From Gemmatimonas sp. (GTDB taxonomy: Bacteria; Gemmatimonadota; Gemmatimonadetes; Longimicrobiales; Longimicrobiaceae), in NCBI GenBank assembly GCA_009380025.1, contig WHSP01000003.1:1-64000 (forward strand): DNA of 64,000 bases, written 5' to 3'. Made by a program: the position numbers and the translations under genes. This document shows positions 30,613 to 40,330 of this stretch, one piece after another (positions within the stretch are counted from its first letter, which is position 1; each line of letters starts with the position of its first letter). The notes under the pieces were generated by a model. That model worked only from the letters and a program-made list of their open reading frames with translations. It searched no databases and was not told the origin of the DNA.

Positions 30613-31458
30613 ATGGCGTATTCTGCAGGCGTCTCCAACCCGTTCGGCTTCGTCGTCACCCCCTGGGTAAAGAAGCTGCTGATCGCGAATGCCATTGCAT
30701 TCCTGATCACGCTCGCCTTCGGTGGACTCGTCGAGTACCTCGTATTCTCTCCCACCAGTGTGATCCCGTGGGTCTGGACGCCGATCACCTACATGTTCGT
30801 CCACGTCGGGTTCTTCCACCTCTTCTTCAACATGTTGGTCCTGTTCTTCTTCGGACCACCTCTCGAGGAGCGCTGGGGATCCCGTGAGTTCGTCAAATTC
30901 TATTTCATCGCCGGCCTCGGCGGAGCGCTTCTCTCCTTTCTCTTCCCGTATCCAATCGCCGGCGCTTCCGGCGCCATCTACGGCGTCATGGTCGCCTTCG
31001 CTTACTACTGGCCCGACAACCCCATCTACATTTGGGGCATCTTTCCCATCAAGGCGAAGTGGCTCGTCGTCTTCATCGTCGGCCTCGACCTTTTCTACGC
31101 CCTGGCCGGCGACTCCTCCGGCGTCGCCCGCCTCGCGCACCTCGGCGGCGCTTTCACCGCCTTCGGCTACCTCAAGTCCCCGTGGGCGCCGGCGGCCTGG
31201 GGTTCTGTTCCCACCAAGCCTCGCCGCAAGCGACCCAGGAGCTGGAACGTCTTCTCCGGCCTCGGAAAGGGAACCACGGAGCAGAACGAGATCCCGCAAC
31301 GTCCCGTCGTCGCTGCAGCGAAGCGTGCCGAGGCCCATCGTGCTCTGGACGAGGTCGATCAAATCCTCGACAAGATCAACGAGGGTGGCATCTCCTCGCT
31401 GACCGAGGACGAACGTCGACGGCTCGAAGAAGCCAGCCGCAACTTCCGCTCGAACTAA
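30613..31458 (+). CDS. Rhomboid-family intramembrane serine protease
   Basis: FFHLFFNMLVLFFFGPPLEERWGSREF, PIAGASGAIYGVM (catalytic Ser), ARLAHLGGAFTAFGYL (catalytic His); helical C-terminal tail. Confidence 0.92.
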   Translation: MAYSAGVSNPFGFVVTPWVKKLLIANAIAFLITLAFGGLVEYLVFSPTSVIPWVWTPITYMFVHVGFFHLFFNMLVLFFFGPPLEERWGSREFVKFYFIAGLGGALLSFLFPYPIAGASGAIYGVMVAFAYYWPDNPIYIWGIFPIKAKWLVVFIVGLDLFYALAGDSSGVARLAHLGGAFTAFGYLKSPWAPAAWGSVPTKPRRKRPRSWNVFSGLGKGTTEQNEIPQRPVVAAAKRAEAHRALDEVDQILDKINEGGISSLTEDERRRLEEASRNFRSN

Positions 31459-31490
31459 CCTTCCGGCGTAATTCCGGAGTCACCAAAGTC

Positions 31491-31606
31491 CGTCATCCCC
31501 CGTGTCACAAAAGTCGTCATGCGGGGATCCAGCCTGGGATCGAGTCGCCCCGTCGGCTTCGAGCCTCCTGCATTCCCGCCTTCGCGGGAATGACAGATGG
31601 CGGACG
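31491..31606. repeat. Dispersed palindromic intergenic repeat, copy B
   Basis: GGATCCAGCCTGGGATCGAGTCGCCCCGTCGGCTTCGAGCCTCCTGCATTCCCGCCTTCGCGGGAATGACAGATGGCGGACG is closely similar to copy A at 14126-14223. Confidence 0.85.
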
Positions 31607-31669
31607 CGCAATGGTACGTATAATGTACGTTATGTAAACTTACGTCCTTCCCTCCCGTCGAGACCGGCC

Positions 31670-32389
31670 TCACAGCTTGCCCCAAATCGAAAGCCATCGG
31701 AGCCGCCAGACGCGCCAGACCGCCTCCCAGATGATCCGACGGGACATTTTGCTCACGCCAATGTCACGGTCGACGAACATGATCGGGATCTCGCCGAGGC
31801 GGAAACGTCGACGCCAGGCTCGGAAGCTCATCTCGATCTGGAAGGCGTATCCGTTGGACTCGACGAGATCGAGCGGAATCGCCTCGAGGACCTCACGGCG
31901 GAAGCACTTGAAGCCGCCGGTCAGATCGGCCACGGGTACACCGGTGACCCATCTTGCATAGACGTTGGCGAAGTAGCTCAGCAGGAGCCGTGTAATTGGC
32001 CAGTTGACGACGGTTACGCGGCCGTGGAGGTATCGCGACCCGAGGACGACATCGAAGCGCTGGATCGCCTCGAGGAACTTCGGGATATGTTCGGGGTCGT
32101 GGGAGAAATCGGCGTCCATCTCGAGCATGCACTCGAAATCGTGCTCGAGTCCCCACTTGAAGCCGGCGACGTAGGCGGTGCCGAGGCCGAGTTTACCGGC
32201 GCGGTGGAGGACGTGAAGGCGGGGCTCCTCGCAGGCGATCTCGTCGGCGATCCGGCCGGTCCCGTCCGGTGATCCGTCGTCGACGACGAGGATCTCAAGC
32301 TCGGGATCCTGGCGAAGGATGAGCGGGACGAGTCGCGGGAGGTTTTCGCGTTCGTTATAGGTAGGGACGATGACGAGAGCGCGGGGCAC
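31670..32389 (-). CDS. GT2 glycosyltransferase (polyprenol-phosphate mannosyltransferase-like)
   Basis: ALVIVPTYNERENLPRLVPLIL, ILVVDDGSPDGTGRIAD, MLEMDADFSHDPEHIPKF, VPVADLTGGFKCFRREVLEAI. Start GTG 32389 avoids the divergent gene. Confidence 0.9.
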   Translation of the reverse strand: MPRALVIVPTYNERENLPRLVPLILRQDPELEILVVDDGSPDGTGRIADEIACEEPRLHVLHRAGKLGLGTAYVAGFKWGLEHDFECMLEMDADFSHDPEHIPKFLEAIQRFDVVLGSRYLHGRVTVVNWPITRLLLSYFANVYARWVTGVPVADLTGGFKCFRREVLEAIPLDLVESNGYAFQIEMSFRAWRRRFRLGEIPIMFVDRDIGVSKMSRRIIWEAVWRVWRLRWLSIWGKL

Positions 32390-32485
32390 GCCTTTGATTA
32401 GGGGGTGGATGCGCTTGAGCCGACGAAATTTCGGCGGTAAGTTGAGAAAAAACGCAAGATAGGTACGTCCAATCCGGACGACAAG

Positions 32486-33718
32486 GTGAGAATTCTCTAT
32501 ATTGTAACGGCGTTTCCACGGCACCACGGTGACGTGATCACCCCCTGGTTGACGGAAACGATCGAGCGTTTGCGGAAGCGTGGAATCGACGTAGAGGTGA
32601 TGGCGCCGAGCTATCGGGGCCAGCATCAGCAGGTTTCGTCGGGAGTCCGGGTGCATCGCTTTCGCTATGCGCCAGCGGGTCTGGAGACGCTTACCCACGA
32701 TCAGACCGTTCCGGATCGGTTGAGAGATCACCCGCTGTACGCGGCTCTCCTACCGGGGTACGTGGTTGCCGGGTCGATCGCCGCGGCGCGCCTTGCGCGA
32801 AGTGGGGGCTTCGATGTCATCCACGCCTTCTGGCCTCTTCCCCACGGGATTTTCGGCCTCGCGGCTCGCGGCGTCGCCCGCGTTCCGCTGGTTTCGACGT
32901 TCTTTGGCGCCGAACTCCGTTGGGTTACCCGCCAGCTGCCGTACCTCACGCCCTTGCTGAAGGCGATCATCCGTCGTTCTGACGCCGTCACGGCGATCTC
33001 CAACCACACCGCCGGCGAGGTTCGGAGCCTGGTTCCAGCCGCGAACGTCGTTCGAATTCCCTTCGGCGCGGCGATCGAAGCGCCGGAAACCGCGACGAAC
33101 GGCGGCGCTCATGCCTCCGCATCCGAGGAGTATCGCCTCCTCTTTGTTGGCCGGCTGGTGGAGCGCAAGGGAATGGAACTGCTCCTGCGGGCGATCGCCC
33201 ACCTACGGCGGGAGTGCCCCGTCTCGTTGACGGTGGTCGGCGACGGCCCACTCCGTCCTCAACTGGAAAGGCTCGCTTCGGGAATGAGAATCGAGGAGTC
33301 GGTGCGTTTCACGGGCTACGTTTCGGTCGAGGAGTTGGGCCGCCTGTACTCGATGGCCGACGCGTTCGTCCTTCCCGCCGTACAGGACTCGAAGGGTGAC
33401 GTCGAAGGGTTGGGCGTTGTCCTGATCGAGGCATTGACGCACGGCATCCCCGTCATCGCGAGCCGGTCCGGAGGGATCCCAGACATCGTGCGCGACGAAG
33501 AGACCGGCCTGCTGGTCGACCCTGGAGATGTGGAATCGCTTAGCGCCGCAATTCGAAGGCTGAGGGCCGACCCCGATCTCGCCCGACGCCTGGTCGATTC
33601 CGGCCGGCAGCACGTCGCCAAAACGTTCTCGTGGGATGTGATCGTGAACGACCTGCAGGCCCTTTACGAGCAGCTCGCCCTCCAGCCCGGGACCGTTTCG
33701 TCGAGGCACGGCGCGTGA
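32486..33718 (+). CDS. GT4-family glycosyltransferase
   Basis: GT-B fold: LLFVGRLVERKGMELLLRA, FVLPAVQDSKGDVEGLGVVLIEALTHGIPVIASRSGGIPDIV. Confidence 0.92.
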   Translation: MRILYIVTAFPRHHGDVITPWLTETIERLRKRGIDVEVMAPSYRGQHQQVSSGVRVHRFRYAPAGLETLTHDQTVPDRLRDHPLYAALLPGYVVAGSIAAARLARSGGFDVIHAFWPLPHGIFGLAARGVARVPLVSTFFGAELRWVTRQLPYLTPLLKAIIRRSDAVTAISNHTAGEVRSLVPAANVVRIPFGAAIEAPETATNGGAHASASEEYRLLFVGRLVERKGMELLLRAIAHLRRECPVSLTVVGDGPLRPQLERLASGMRIEESVRFTGYVSVEELGRLYSMADAFVLPAVQDSKGDVEGLGVVLIEALTHGIPVIASRSGGIPDIVRDEETGLLVDPGDVESLSAAIRRLRADPDLARRLVDSGRQHVAKTFSWDVIVNDLQALYEQLALQPGTVSSRHGA

Positions 33719-34341
33719 GCGGAACCGATTGGACGAAGTTCCGAGTCGAGCGGATTTCGGCCGCAACCTTCCTGAAACGCAACCTCATCCATACGGACCT
33801 GCTCACCGCAGCCGTGCGTCGAGCGAAGGGATCCCTTCTGGAAGTCGGGGTCGGCAGCGGCGCGCAGAGCGCTTTGGTGAGCCGTCTCGTGCCGTGTACC
33901 ATCGCTCTCGACAACGACCCTCGCATCATCACCGCCGCTCGGCCGAATCTCGAACGGTTCGGCAACGGCGTGCACCTGGTGCGAGGCGACGCGTTCGCCC
34001 TTCCCTTCGCGGACGGATCCTTCGGCGTAGCGATCTCCCAGGGGCTGATGGAGCACTTCGATGATGCACGGATCCAGAACCTGCTGCGAGAACAGCTCCG
34101 GGTCTGCAACTCCGTCGTCTTCAGCGTTCCCTCGGACCGCTACCCACGTCAGGATGTGGGGGACGAGCGGCTGATGGCCCCAATGAAGTGGCTGTCGCTC
34201 GTCGAGGCGGCGGTAGACACAACTGTTTATCGCGCCGCCGCTCGATACTATCGCTTCGATCCCGAAAGCCTCAAGTACTCTCTGCACGCCCGCCGGAGCC
34301 TCGGCGGCTTCAGCGTCCTGGTCACCATCGACCCGCGCTGA
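33715..34341 (+). CDS. Class I SAM-dependent methyltransferase
   Basis: SLLEVGVGSGAQSALV, ALDNDPRIITAARPNLERFG, LVRGDAFALPFADGSFGVAISQGLMEHFDD. GTG start overlaps the upstream stop. Confidence 0.85.
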   Translation: MSGTDWTKFRVERISAATFLKRNLIHTDLLTAAVRRAKGSLLEVGVGSGAQSALVSRLVPCTIALDNDPRIITAARPNLERFGNGVHLVRGDAFALPFADGSFGVAISQGLMEHFDDARIQNLLREQLRVCNSVVFSVPSDRYPRQDVGDERLMAPMKWLSLVEAAVDTTVYRAAARYYRFDPESLKYSLHARRSLGGFSVLVTIDPR

Positions 34342-34346
34342 GAGTG

Positions 34347-35477
34347 ATGCTCCGCGTCCTTCACTGCATCTACGACGATCCTGGGAATCCGTGGGTCGCG
34401 GGCGGAGGGTCGGTGCGAGTCTACGAAATCTATCGACGACTGGCCGATCGATTGCGGTCGATCACCGTCGCGACTGGCACTTTTCCGGGGGCGCGCGAGG
34501 AAGAGATCGAAGGGGTTGGGTATAAGCGGCTGGGTTTCGCGACGCCCTATGCGCTCAGCCGACTGAGCTACTCGTACGCTGCGAGCCGATTGCTATCCAG
34601 CGGCGCCTATGACGTGGCGGTTTATGACTTCTCGACCTACACTCCCCTGCGCATTCCTGGGAACCGCGCAATTGGGATCACGGTCCATCACCTCACGGGT
34701 GAGACCGCGCTCTCCCGATGGGGTCCAGTGCTGGGCCGGATGGTGGTCGGGCAGGAGATTCGTCGCCTACGTCGGGGTCGCTTCTTTTCTGCGACATCCA
34801 GAGCGACCGAGGGAAGGCTCCGGGCGCTGCTCGGACCCGAAGCCGAGATTCATCTGATTCAGGCTGGTGTTCCGGACGAGCTCTTCGTGCAGCCGAGGCG
34901 AGAAGCCGACTACCTGCTGTATTTCGGCCGGCTCGACTGGGTCCACAAAGGCCTCGACGTCTTGCTCCGTGCGATGGCAGCGGTGATACGCACCGATCCG
35001 GACGTTCGACTGAAGGTCGCGGGTCGCGGGAAGGACGCCGACCGGGTCCTGGAGGCCGCGCAGGAGCTCGGCATTCGAGACAATGTCGAGCTCGTAGGAG
35101 CGGTGGACGATGGGACACGGGCAGAGCTGCTAGCGGGTGCGCAAGCCATGCTGATGCCATCTCGTTTCGAAGGCTTCGGAATGGCCGCGGCGGAGGCTAT
35201 GGCCGCAGGCGTCCCGTTGATCGCGTCGCGGGCTGGCTCCCTGCCTGAGGTGGTCGATCCACCGGAGGGTGGAGTTCTGGTCCCGGTTGGCGATTCCGAT
35301 GCACTCGCTCGAGCCACGATCGAGCTATTGCACGACGACACGCGGCGAAGGGAGCTGAGTCGGACCGCCCGACTCTCCGCCGAGCGGTTCCGTTGGGACC
35401 GCGTCGCGGAGCAGCATCTGCATTTTCTCCATGCGATCTACTCAGCCGCTGGATCCACGTCTGGAAGAGGGAGATGA
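34347..35477 (+). CDS. GT4-family glycosyltransferase
   Basis: LLYFGRLDWVHKGLDVLLRAMAAV, AMLMPSRFEGFGMAAAEAMAAGVPLIASRAGSLPEVV. Confidence 0.92.
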   Translation: MLRVLHCIYDDPGNPWVAGGGSVRVYEIYRRLADRLRSITVATGTFPGAREEEIEGVGYKRLGFATPYALSRLSYSYAASRLLSSGAYDVAVYDFSTYTPLRIPGNRAIGITVHHLTGETALSRWGPVLGRMVVGQEIRRLRRGRFFSATSRATEGRLRALLGPEAEIHLIQAGVPDELFVQPRREADYLLYFGRLDWVHKGLDVLLRAMAAVIRTDPDVRLKVAGRGKDADRVLEAAQELGIRDNVELVGAVDDGTRAELLAGAQAMLMPSRFEGFGMAAAEAMAAGVPLIASRAGSLPEVVDPPEGGVLVPVGDSDALARATIELLHDDTRRRELSRTARLSAERFRWDRVAEQHLHFLHAIYSAAGSTSGRGR

Positions 35478-37840
35478 TGAGCGTTAGTGCCAGAGCAAAG
35501 CCACCGAGATCCCGGGTCGCTTCGGTTTCGGCACCTCCCCGGCTCGACATCGGCCCCGGGCTCGCCAGCCTCGTCTTCTTCGCTCTTTCGATCGTCTACT
35601 TTCTGCCCGCGTTTCTGCCGGACAGGCACATCTTCGGCACCGACTACCTCGCGGGCGGATACTTCTTCTTCGAGTTCGTTTCGGATCGACTGGCGGCTGG
35701 GGAGCTCCCCAAGTGGGTACCGTATGTGTACGGCGGCCTTCCGCTGCTCTCGAATCCGGGGAGCACCTTCTATCCTATACGGCTGCTCGCGGACGTGCTC
35801 CTTCCCGTCACCTGGATCCTGCCGTTCATCTTCGTCGTTCAGTTCGGGATCGCTGGGCTCGGGATGTACCTGCTGGCCCGGGAGCTGGGGTGCCGAAGCT
35901 GGGTCGCCCTTCTCGCCGGCCTCGCGTTCGAGTTCACCGGGATCACCATCTCGTCCGTGTTCGCTGGGCAGGACGGCAGGGTCATCGTCGCCACCTTCGC
36001 CCCCCTGCTTTTTTTCTTCCTCCATCGAGGGATACGAACCGGAAGGGTGGGCCCGTTCGTCGGCGCGGCCGCGACGACGGGGTTCTCCCTGCTCTCCTTC
36101 CAGATTCAGAGCAACTACTACCTCCTGATTGCGGGGCTGATCTGGGCGGTCTTCTCGCTGGTCCATCTCGGCTACCATCGTGACATGGCGGCCCTCGGTC
36201 GGCGAGTCGCGCTCGGCCTCGTCGCCGTCGCCTTCGGCTTCTCTCTCGCCGCTGTCAACTTCCTCCCCTTCATCGACTATGTCGATGACTCGCCTCGCGG
36301 AGGGGTCGGAGGTCGCGGCTACGAGTACTCCATCGGCTTCTCGATGCCTCCCGCCGAGCTGATCTCGGTGGCCGTGCCGGAGGCGCCGGGAATCCTCGAC
36401 AACTACCAGGGGGACAATCCGTTCAAGCTCCACACCGAGTATCTCGGCGCCCTGGTGGTCGTGCTGCTCGTACTCGGTGTACGCTTCTCCCGGCGGGATC
36501 GGTACTGGTTGTTCTTCGCGGGCCTGGCCCTCTTCACGCTGACGATCGCCTTCGGCGGGAACACTCCCTTCTATCGACTCTATTACGACTTCCTTCCGGG
36601 TACTTCCCGGTTCCGGGCACCCGCGATTTCCTTCTTCCTCTTCTCGCTCTCTGCCGTGGCTATGGCGGCCGTCACGCTCGAGAAGATGGCGCTCGCGAAG
36701 GAGGACCATGCCACAGCCCGGCGCCATGATTCATCGCCGGAGGCGAACCTCGGGGTGTGGTTCATTGGCATCGGAGGGGTCGCGGTCGCCGCCCTCGCTT
36801 TCGTCGCCGCTTCTGGTGGCGGTGAGCCAACCGACGCCGCGAGAGTGGCGGGCTTCGGCCGCTTCGCGCTTTTCGCCAGCCTGACCTGCGGTGCCCTTTG
36901 GCTCTGGTTCCGAGAGCGCCTCCGGGACCTCGGAATCGTCTTGATCCTGGCCGTCGTCACGGTCATCGACCTCTGGATTGTCGATCGCAACTTCTTCGAT
37001 ACCGTGCCTCCGCCGGACCAAACCTTCGCGGCGGACGACGTGGTCAACTTCCTGCGCAGTCAGCCCGGCCCCTACCGCACCTGGGTGCTCCCCATCCCAG
37101 AGGCCTATCGCGGGCACGGCAACTACCTGATGCTGTTCGATATCGAGCAGGCCGGCGGAGAGCATGGAAACCAGCTCCAACGCTACAACGAGTTTGCGGG
37201 AGCTGGAGAAGAAGTCTACGTGGACTGGTCCAACTACCTGGAATCAGAGAACTTTCTGCGGGCCGCCAACATTCGATACATCGTCAGCATGACGGAGCTG
37301 CAGACGCCCTTCCTTCGCGAGGCCCACCGCGGCAGCGCCCTCGTCTACGAGAACCTGAACGCACTGCCGCGCGCTTACCTGGTTGAAGAGGTGAGGACTT
37401 CAGCGGACACGGCAGCGGCGCTGACCGCTCTCGAGGACCCCACGTTCGACCCGTCCAGAACTGCCGTCGTGTATTCGGCCGAGCCGCTGGATCTTCCGTC
37501 GGGTCCGCTCGAGGGGTCTGCGGAAGTCGTCGAGTCTTCGCCGGATCGCGTGGTGGTGAGGACGGCGTCGAACCGAGAGGCACTCCTCGTCCTGGCCGAC
37601 AACTACTTCGACGGATGGACGGCGCGTGTGAACGGAACTCCGGCAACCATCGAGCGAACCAACCACACGTTCCGCGGAGTGGTCGTGCCCGAAGGTGAGA
37701 GCGAAGTGGTCTTCGAGTTCCGGCCGAGGGACCTCTACGTTGGATTCTACGTCTACCTGGCCGGGATGCTGTTACTCGTGGGATACGGGATTTGGCTCCT
37801 CGCGCGCCGTGGGCGGCAGCGGGTCGCGCCCGCGGGTTGA
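35474..37840 (+). CDS. YfhO-family polytopic membrane protein
   Basis: Many TM segments; DIGPGLASLVFFALSIVYFLPAFLPDRHIFGTDYLAGGYFFFEF; C-terminal soluble domain with VLADNYFDGWTARVNGTPATIERTNHTFRGVVVPEGESEVVFEFRP. Confidence 0.85.
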   Translation: MMSVSARAKPPRSRVASVSAPPRLDIGPGLASLVFFALSIVYFLPAFLPDRHIFGTDYLAGGYFFFEFVSDRLAAGELPKWVPYVYGGLPLLSNPGSTFYPIRLLADVLLPVTWILPFIFVVQFGIAGLGMYLLARELGCRSWVALLAGLAFEFTGITISSVFAGQDGRVIVATFAPLLFFFLHRGIRTGRVGPFVGAAATTGFSLLSFQIQSNYYLLIAGLIWAVFSLVHLGYHRDMAALGRRVALGLVAVAFGFSLAAVNFLPFIDYVDDSPRGGVGGRGYEYSIGFSMPPAELISVAVPEAPGILDNYQGDNPFKLHTEYLGALVVVLLVLGVRFSRRDRYWLFFAGLALFTLTIAFGGNTPFYRLYYDFLPGTSRFRAPAISFFLFSLSAVAMAAVTLEKMALAKEDHATARRHDSSPEANLGVWFIGIGGVAVAALAFVAASGGGEPTDAARVAGFGRFALFASLTCGALWLWFRERLRDLGIVLILAVVTVIDLWIVDRNFFDTVPPPDQTFAADDVVNFLRSQPGPYRTWVLPIPEAYRGHGNYLMLFDIEQAGGEHGNQLQRYNEFAGAGEEVYVDWSNYLESENFLRAANIRYIVSMTELQTPFLREAHRGSALVYENLNALPRAYLVEEVRTSADTAAALTALEDPTFDPSRTAVVYSAEPLDLPSGPLEGSAEVVESSPDRVVVRTASNREALLVLADNYFDGWTARVNGTPATIERTNHTFRGVVVPEGESEVVFEFRPRDLYVGFYVYLAGMLLLVGYGIWLLARRGRQRVAPAG

Positions 37841-37844
37841 CGGA

Positions 37845-38795
37845 GTGGCCGATGCCCGAGGGTCGCGAGCACGCCGCGTTGTCGGGATTCTCTTCGCCGC
37901 CGCGGCCCTCGGCTTCCTTGGCCTCTTCGTGGTTGAGAATCTCGAGGAGGTCCGGGCGCACCCTTGGTCGGTAAGACCCGGCCTTCTCCTCCTCTCAATT
38001 CTCATCAACGTCGCGAGCCTCAGCTGGGGAGTGCGCGTCTGGCAGCTCGTGCTCAGGCGCCTCGCGGTCGCGGTTCGCTTCCTACCCCTCGCGCGGGTCT
38101 GGTTTCTTTCCAGCCTTGGACGCTACATCCCCGGCAAGGTCTGGCAGTTCGTGGGGGCGGCTCACCTCGGCGGCCTGATCGGAATCCAAGCGGCCGTGGT
38201 GGTGACTTCGCTCGCGGTACATACCGCGTTCTTCCTTCTTGGGGCCCTGCTCGTTGCAGTCTATCTCTTGCCCGCCCCGGTCGGCGAACTGGGAGGCGTA
38301 CCCATCGAAGCCATACGATGGATGACGCCATTGCTGATATTGTTGGCTCACCCGGCCGTGATTGGCGGAGGGTTGCGCCTGGTACGGCGTGTCACAGGGG
38401 CTGCCGTCGCGGACTGGCGGGGAAACCTCATGGACGGAGCCGCCCTCGCACTCCTTTCAGCGGTCGGCTGGTGCGTCAGCGGGCTCGCCTTCTTTCTGTT
38501 CGTCCTGTCGTTGACCCCGCTGCCCTCATCGGCTCTGGGGGGGATCGTCGGTGCCAACGCTCTCGCGTTCGTCGTGGGTTATGTCGTCTTCATTGCGCCT
38601 GCTGGGCTGGGCGTCAAGGAAGCGGCGCTGACAGCATTGCTGGCGTTCTACGTACCGGCCCCTGTAGCTGCCTTGCTGGCCGTAGCCGCCAGGCTGTGGA
38701 TGGTCGCCGCGGAGATCCTACCGGCCCTCGCGTTGCTGCGGGCGCCAGCACCCTCCGGGATCGACGCGGATGCGCACGGCCGGGTGGAGACATAG
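37845..38795 (+). CDS. UPF0104 / lysylphosphatidylglycerol synthase TM-like (flippase-like) membrane protein
   Basis: FLPLARVWFLSSLGRYIPGKVWQFVGAAHLGG...GYVVFIAPAGLGVKEAALTALLAFY, typical of the flippase-like family. Start GTG 37845 inferred. Confidence 0.82.
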   Translation: MADARGSRARRVVGILFAAAALGFLGLFVVENLEEVRAHPWSVRPGLLLLSILINVASLSWGVRVWQLVLRRLAVAVRFLPLARVWFLSSLGRYIPGKVWQFVGAAHLGGLIGIQAAVVVTSLAVHTAFFLLGALLVAVYLLPAPVGELGGVPIEAIRWMTPLLILLAHPAVIGGGLRLVRRVTGAAVADWRGNLMDGAALALLSAVGWCVSGLAFFLFVLSLTPLPSSALGGIVGANALAFVVGYVVFIAPAGLGVKEAALTALLAFYVPAPVAALLAVAARLWMVAAEILPALALLRAPAPSGIDADAHGRVET

Positions 38796-38861
38796 CCCGA
38801 GAGCCACGCCACGTTTACATTTCGATCCCAGTCGGATGACGAATCAACGACGAACCGTGCG

Positions 38862-39338
38862 ATGCTCGAGCAACTGAAGTCGAAGCTTGACGGGGAGATA
38901 GAGCGCCTGAGCCATGAGCTTCAGGTAGTTCTCCCCAAGGCGATCCAGAGGGCCGTGGAGCACGGTGACCTTCGGGAGAACTCGGAATACAGGTCGGCGT
39001 TGGAGCGACAGCAGTTCGTTCAGGCGCGCCTGAATCACCTCACGAAGCGTCGTACCGAGCTTTCGAATGTCGATCTCGAGAACATTCCCGCCGATCGGGT
39101 CGGCTTCGGCTCGCGGGTGACGGTCGTCGATCTCCGCAGTGGCGACGAAGAGACCTATACGCTGGTTTTCGGGGATTATATCGACATCGAAACGGGCCAG
39201 ATCTCCATGGCTTCGCCCCTGGGGCAGGCCCTGCTCGGGCGGAGGGTCGGAGACGAGGTCATTTTGCAGTTGCCGAAGGGAGAGCGGCAGCTCCGGGTTG
39301 AGCGGCTCACCACATTGCGCGACATGGTGAGGGCATAG
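38862..39338 (+). CDS. greA: Transcription elongation factor GreA-family
   Basis: HGDLRENSEYRSALERQQFVQARLNHL coiled-coil tip and ASPLGQALLGRRVGDEVILQLPKGERQLRVERL. Confidence 0.92.
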   Translation: MLEQLKSKLDGEIERLSHELQVVLPKAIQRAVEHGDLRENSEYRSALERQQFVQARLNHLTKRRTELSNVDLENIPADRVGFGSRVTVVDLRSGDEETYTLVFGDYIDIETGQISMASPLGQALLGRRVGDEVILQLPKGERQLRVERLTTLRDMVRA

Positions 39339-39376
39339 ACCTTCCCGTGGCGTTGTAGCCGGATGATTGCGAAGAC

Positions 39377-40330
39377 CTAGCTGTCGCCATCCGACTTCCG
39401 CAAGTGGTCCACCTCCGTTCGAAGGATCGCGACCATCTCTCCGACGAAGCCGAAGCCGAAGAGCATGAATCCAACCGTCTCCAGGAGGAGAACGAGGGTG
39501 AGCAGCGGCCGATAGCCGAAGGGCGGCATCCAGCCAGCTACCCGCAGCACAATCGCAACGAGCCCGATAAGCACACCGAGAACGATCAACACCAGGCCGG
39601 TCCCACCGAAGAAATGCATCGGCTTCTGGCTGAACTTCAGGTAGAACCACACGACGAGAAGGTCACCGACGCCGACCAGAATCCTCCCCTGCCCGGTGTA
39701 CTTGGAAGTGCCTGCCTTCCGCGGATAGAGCTCGATATCGATCTCCGACACCGTGTATCCGCGCGAGTACGCCAGAACGATGAAGAAGCGGTGCCAATCG
39801 TGCCGCAGCGGAATCTCGTCGAGTATCTCCTTACGAAACGCCTTCATCGAGTTGAGATCCCGGGCCGGTACGTCGAAGAGACGTTTTGACAGGCGGTTGT
39901 AGACCGAGCTCACCGCTTGCTTGTCATAGCTGCCCGTCTTTCGTCCCGCGACGACATCCCACCCCTCGCCTAACTTCATGAGGAAGCGGGGGAATTCCTC
40001 CGGTGTGTGTTGGAGGTCCGCGTCGAAAAGGATGATGTAGTCGCTATCGGCTGCGCCAGCGCCGGTTATCATCGATTCCGTCTTGCCGAGGTTACGGCGA
40101 TGGCGGAGGACACGAGCACGGGGCAGGCATCGCGCCGCCTCTAGCGCCGCCTCGTACGTCCCATCGGTCGAGCCGTCGTCGACGAGGATGATTTCCCCGT
40201 CGAGCTCGTGCCGCTCGAACGACTCGACCACGGCCCGGAAGAGGGCCGGGATGTTCTCGATTTCGTTGTAGGCGGGAATGACGACCGCGAAGTTCCGGCG
40301 GAGGTCGGTCGTCGCGGGCGCTGTCTTCAC
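39377..40330 (-). CDS. GT2 glycosyltransferase with C-terminal TM helices
   Basis: FAVVIPAYNEIENIPALFRAV, IILVDDGSTDGTYEAAL, YIILFDADLQHTPEEFPRF; two C-terminal TM helices. Confidence 0.9.
   Translation of the reverse strand: MKTAPATTDLRRNFAVVIPAYNEIENIPALFRAVVESFERHELDGEIILVDDGSTDGTYEAALEAARCLPRARVLRHRRNLGKTESMITGAGAADSDYIILFDADLQHTPEEFPRFLMKLGEGWDVVAGRKTGSYDKQAVSSVYNRLSKRLFDVPARDLNSMKAFRKEILDEIPLRHDWHRFFIVLAYSRGYTVSEIDIELYPRKAGTSKYTGQGRILVGVGDLLVVWFYLKFSQKPMHFFGGTGLVLIVLGVLIGLVAIVLRVAGWMPPFGYRPLLTLVLLLETVGFMLFGFGFVGEMVAILRTEVDHLRKSDGDS

Noticed and set aside
35438-36727. Minus-strand 429-aa acidic ORF opposite the YfhO-like gene
   Set aside because: Composition (E/D/R/G-rich) is the expected reverse-complement shadow of a hydrophobic GC-rich gene.
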